NCBI GenBank assembly: GCA_002869065.1
Contig: PKTR01000006.1
Coordinates: 248,001 to 312,000, forward strand
Origin: Hyphomicrobiales bacterium
GTDB taxonomy: Bacteria > Pseudomonadota > Alphaproteobacteria > Rhizobiales > Rhodobiaceae
DNA length: 64,000 nucleotides
Direction: 5' to 3'
Part shown: positions 62,328 through 64,000 of the stretch, one piece after another
Position numbering within the stretch: the first letter of the stretch is position 1
Layout of the letters: each line of letters begins with the position of its first letter
Translations under genes and position numbers: made by a program
Notes under the pieces: model-generated
What the model was told of the DNA's origin: nothing
Seen by the model: the letters and a program-made list of their open reading frames with translations, nothing else
Databases searched by the model: none

Positions 62328-63449
62328 ATGACGGCCGACATCGCCCAGGTGATTGAAGCGATCCGTGCCTTTGAGCGCGGCGAAATCGTGATCGTGACCG
62401 ACGACGACGACCGCGAGAACGAGGGTGACCTCATTCTGGCCGCGGCGCACGCGACGCCGGAAAAGCTCGCCTTCATCGTGCGCCACACCTGCGGCATCGT
62501 CTGCGCGCCGATGACTCGCGAGGAGGCCCACCGCCTGCATCTGGAGCCGATGGTCGCGACCAACGATTCCGCGCACCGCACCGCCTTCACCGTCACGGTC
62601 GATTATCGCCACGGCACCACCACCGGTATTTCGGCGGAGGACCGCACCGCGACCGTGCGTGCGCTCGCCAATCCCAATGTCGGCGCCGATGATTTTGTTC
62701 GTCCCGGCCACATCTTTCCGCTGATCGCCCGCGATGGCGGCGTGCTGATGCGCTCTGGCCATACCGAGGCCGCCGTCGATCTGTGCAAGCTCGCCAGCCT
62801 GCCGCCGGTCGGCGTGATTTGCGAGCTGGTCAATGACGACGGCACGGTCATGCGTGGTCCCGAGATCGAAGAGTTCGGCAAGAAGCACGGCATTGCCCGC
62901 GTGTCCGTTGCCCAGCTCATCGCTTATCGCCAGGGCAAGGAGCGCCTTGTCGAACGGGTCGCCGAATTCCCGATCCAGACCATCGCGGGCCCGGCCAAGG
63001 CCTACACCTTCTCGACCCGCTGGGATCCGATGCAGCATCTCGCCGTGGTGTTCGGCGATGTGCGCGATGGCCGCGATGTGCCGGTCCGTCTGCATCTGGA
63101 ATCGGTCGTCGGCGATGTCTTCGGCAAGGAGCAGGCGCTCGACGACATCATCAACCGCATGGCGACCGGCGGTCGCGGCATCATCGTCTATCTGCGTGAG
63201 GGCTCGGTCGGCGTCGCCGCTTCGCCGGAACGGCCGCGCAACGCCATCCCGGAGGCCGAGAGCGAGAACGAAGACCACACCTCGGCACTCGCCCGCATGG
63301 AAAACTGGCGCGAAATCGGTCTTGGCGCACAGATCCTGAAAGACCTCGGCGTTTCGTCGATCCGCCTGATCGCCTCGCGCGAGCGGCGCTACATCGGTCT
63401 CGAAGGATTCGATATCGAGATCGAGGAAACCGAGATCATCGACGGCTGA
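62328..63449 (+). CDS. ribB: 3,4-dihydroxy-2-butanone 4-phosphate synthase with degenerate GCH II domain
   Basis: This 373-aa bifunctional-looking riboflavin enzyme has an intact N-terminal RibB domain: DDDDRENEGDLILAAAHATP, RHTCGIVCAPMT, RSGHTEAAVDLCKLA. The C-terminal GTP cyclohydrolase II-like domain (~200-370) reads RLHLESVVGDVFGKEQALDD where active enzymes have three zinc Cys, so it should lack cyclohydrolase activity. This matches the RibBX type known in many proteobacteria. A separate RibA is expected elsewhere. It overlaps the next minus-strand gene by 14 bp, tail to tail. Confidence 0.93.
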   Translation: MTADIAQVIEAIRAFERGEIVIVTDDDDRENEGDLILAAAHATPEKLAFIVRHTCGIVCAPMTREEAHRLHLEPMVATNDSAHRTAFTVTVDYRHGTTTGISAEDRTATVRALANPNVGADDFVRPGHIFPLIARDGGVLMRSGHTEAAVDLCKLASLPPVGVICELVNDDGTVMRGPEIEEFGKKHGIARVSVAQLIAYRQGKERLVERVAEFPIQTIAGPAKAYTFSTRWDPMQHLAVVFGDVRDGRDVPVRLHLESVVGDVFGKEQALDDIINRMATGGRGIIVYLREGSVGVAASPERPRNAIPEAESENEDHTSALARMENWREIGLGAQILKDLGVSSIRLIASRERRYIGLEGFDIEIEETEIIDG

Positions 63450-63825
63450 TCTCGTCGCCGTTCGAAATTTCTGCCGGTACCGGTTTGACGATCGGGCCGA
63501 CCCGCGGGCGCGTGCGCAGGAGCGTTGCCGCGAAGCGCCCGCCCGTGCGCTTTTCCACCCAGCGAAATACGTTGTCGAGCCAGCGGACTCGCCGCCGCAA
63601 CAGCCGGACGAAACAGGAGAAGCGGCGGTTCGACGCCATCAGAATGAACAGCGCCAGCGCGATGAGCGGTACGCCTGTCGGCAACGGCAACAGCAGGGTC
63701 GCTGCTCCCAGAAGAAAGCAAATTGCCGCAAGGCCTGTGAGAAGAAACGCGCGAATGGTCGTTCCCCGGATTTGGTGGTCGCCGAAATTGCCATAAGCGA
63801 CCGAAATGACGGTTTGACGACGCAG
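63436..63825 (-). CDS. Small PGPGW-like membrane protein with unclear start
   Basis: The reading frame encodes two adjacent hydrophobic segments (TIRAFLLTGLAAICFLLGA, then LLLPLPTGVPLIALALFIL) and a basic tail, like PGPGW-type membrane proteins. The only common start codon in frame is TTG at 63690, which would cut the first helix. The helix begins upstream, and the first plausible codon after the in-frame TGA (63832-63834) is CTG at 63825. An ATG at 63858 lies in the same frame but beyond that TGA. Either a rare start is used, or a nonsense change or sequence error has occurred. Confidence 0.5.
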   Translation of the reverse strand: MRRQTVISVAYGNFGDHQIRGTTIRAFLLTGLAAICFLLGAATLLLPLPTGVPLIALALFILMASNRRFSCFVRLLRRRVRWLDNVFRWVEKRTGGRFAATLLRTRPRVGPIVKPVPAEISNGDEISRR

Positions 63826-63858
63826 CGGTCGTCAGGCCGGTGTCGGCGGTTTTCTCAT

Positions 63859-64000
63859 GCGAACAACTTGGGCACTGGTCGGTTCTCGGCCCGATACGCC
63901 CGTTGCGGCCGCGGCGCGTTTAATCTTTGTTAATGGTGCGGGAGACTTCCAGACCGGTCGCCGGATCGGGTGCGCAAGAAAAAATCCTGCCGAATGACTT
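63859..64000. other. Right-edge intergenic sequence, nothing assigned
   Basis: About 140 bp to the window end. A TTAATCTTTGTTAATGG segment near 63,920 is AT-rich and could be a promoter for a rightward gene outside the window; no coding start could be supported. Confidence 0.3.

Noticed and set aside
63436-63858. Selenocysteine at the in-frame TGA
   Set aside because: There is no obvious hairpin after the TGA and no selenoprotein context; a nonsense change or alternative start is simpler.

Overview
The window is a GC-rich, gene-dense stretch of an alphaproteobacterial chromosome, most likely Hyphomicrobiales (Rhizobiales). The clade call rests on gene families typical of that order: a NadQ-type NAD regulator with a nadABC operon, a TIGR02301 protein, a DUF1344 protein, an AcuI-type reductase, and a RibB with a degenerate GTP cyclohydrolase II domain. 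Genus cannot be fixed from sequence reading alone. No rRNA, CRISPR array, prophage, transposase or integrase was seen; one tRNA (CAT anticodon) was found.

Region 1 (1-12,020) is bioenergetic. It opens inside an A/V-type ATPase operon (I-K-F-E-A-B-D, tightly coupled, subunit C not visible). A convergent hypC follows, then a divergent seven-kilobase Isp-type [NiFe] hydrogenase operon: maturation protease, HupH-like protein, Tat-exported small subunit, cytochrome-b-like Isp1, HdrD-like Isp2 and large subunit, closed by a hairpin terminator. Hydrogen oxidation would feed electrons into the membrane through Isp1/Isp2; the neighbouring rotary ATPase could couple to the resulting ion gradient (inference).

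Region 2 (12,064-29,240) is a catabolic island for an unidentified carboxylic acid. It has two TRAP uptake systems, an acyl-CoA synthetase, an alpha/beta hydrolase, an acyl-CoA dehydrogenase, two nearly identical MaoC hydratases, an SDR dehydrogenase, an SCP2-type thiolase, a Cys-less thiolase with its DUF35 partner, and a TetR regulator. Two observations stand out. First, four copies of a 23-bp imperfect palindrome sit 5-7 bp upstream of TTGAC(A/T) -35 boxes, ahead of both TRAP systems and both MaoC-containing operons, which defines a local regulon. Second, the thiolase-DUF35-MaoC operon is duplicated in inverted orientation, and the second copy has lost about 1.5 kb. That loss joined the first 16 codons of the thiolase in frame to the last codons of the DUF35 gene and left MaoC intact behind the same promoter. 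The island ends beside the tRNA.

Region 3 (29,464-45,740) is mostly housekeeping: SleB-type cell-wall hydrolase, nadABC with palindromic operators and the NadQ regulator 6 kb away, a hydratase/MFS pair, AcuI, a SulP transporter, HD phosphohydrolase, YgfZ and dihydroorotase.

Region 4 (45,758-64,000) mixes an RTX-repeat protein, small conserved hypotheticals, LysE exporter, Nudix, SRAP, a GlcD-like flavoprotein, FabI, two regulator/flavodoxin-reductase pairs (TetR and HxlR), dienelactone hydrolase, chorismate synthase and RibBX. It ends with a small membrane protein that lacks a normal start codon.
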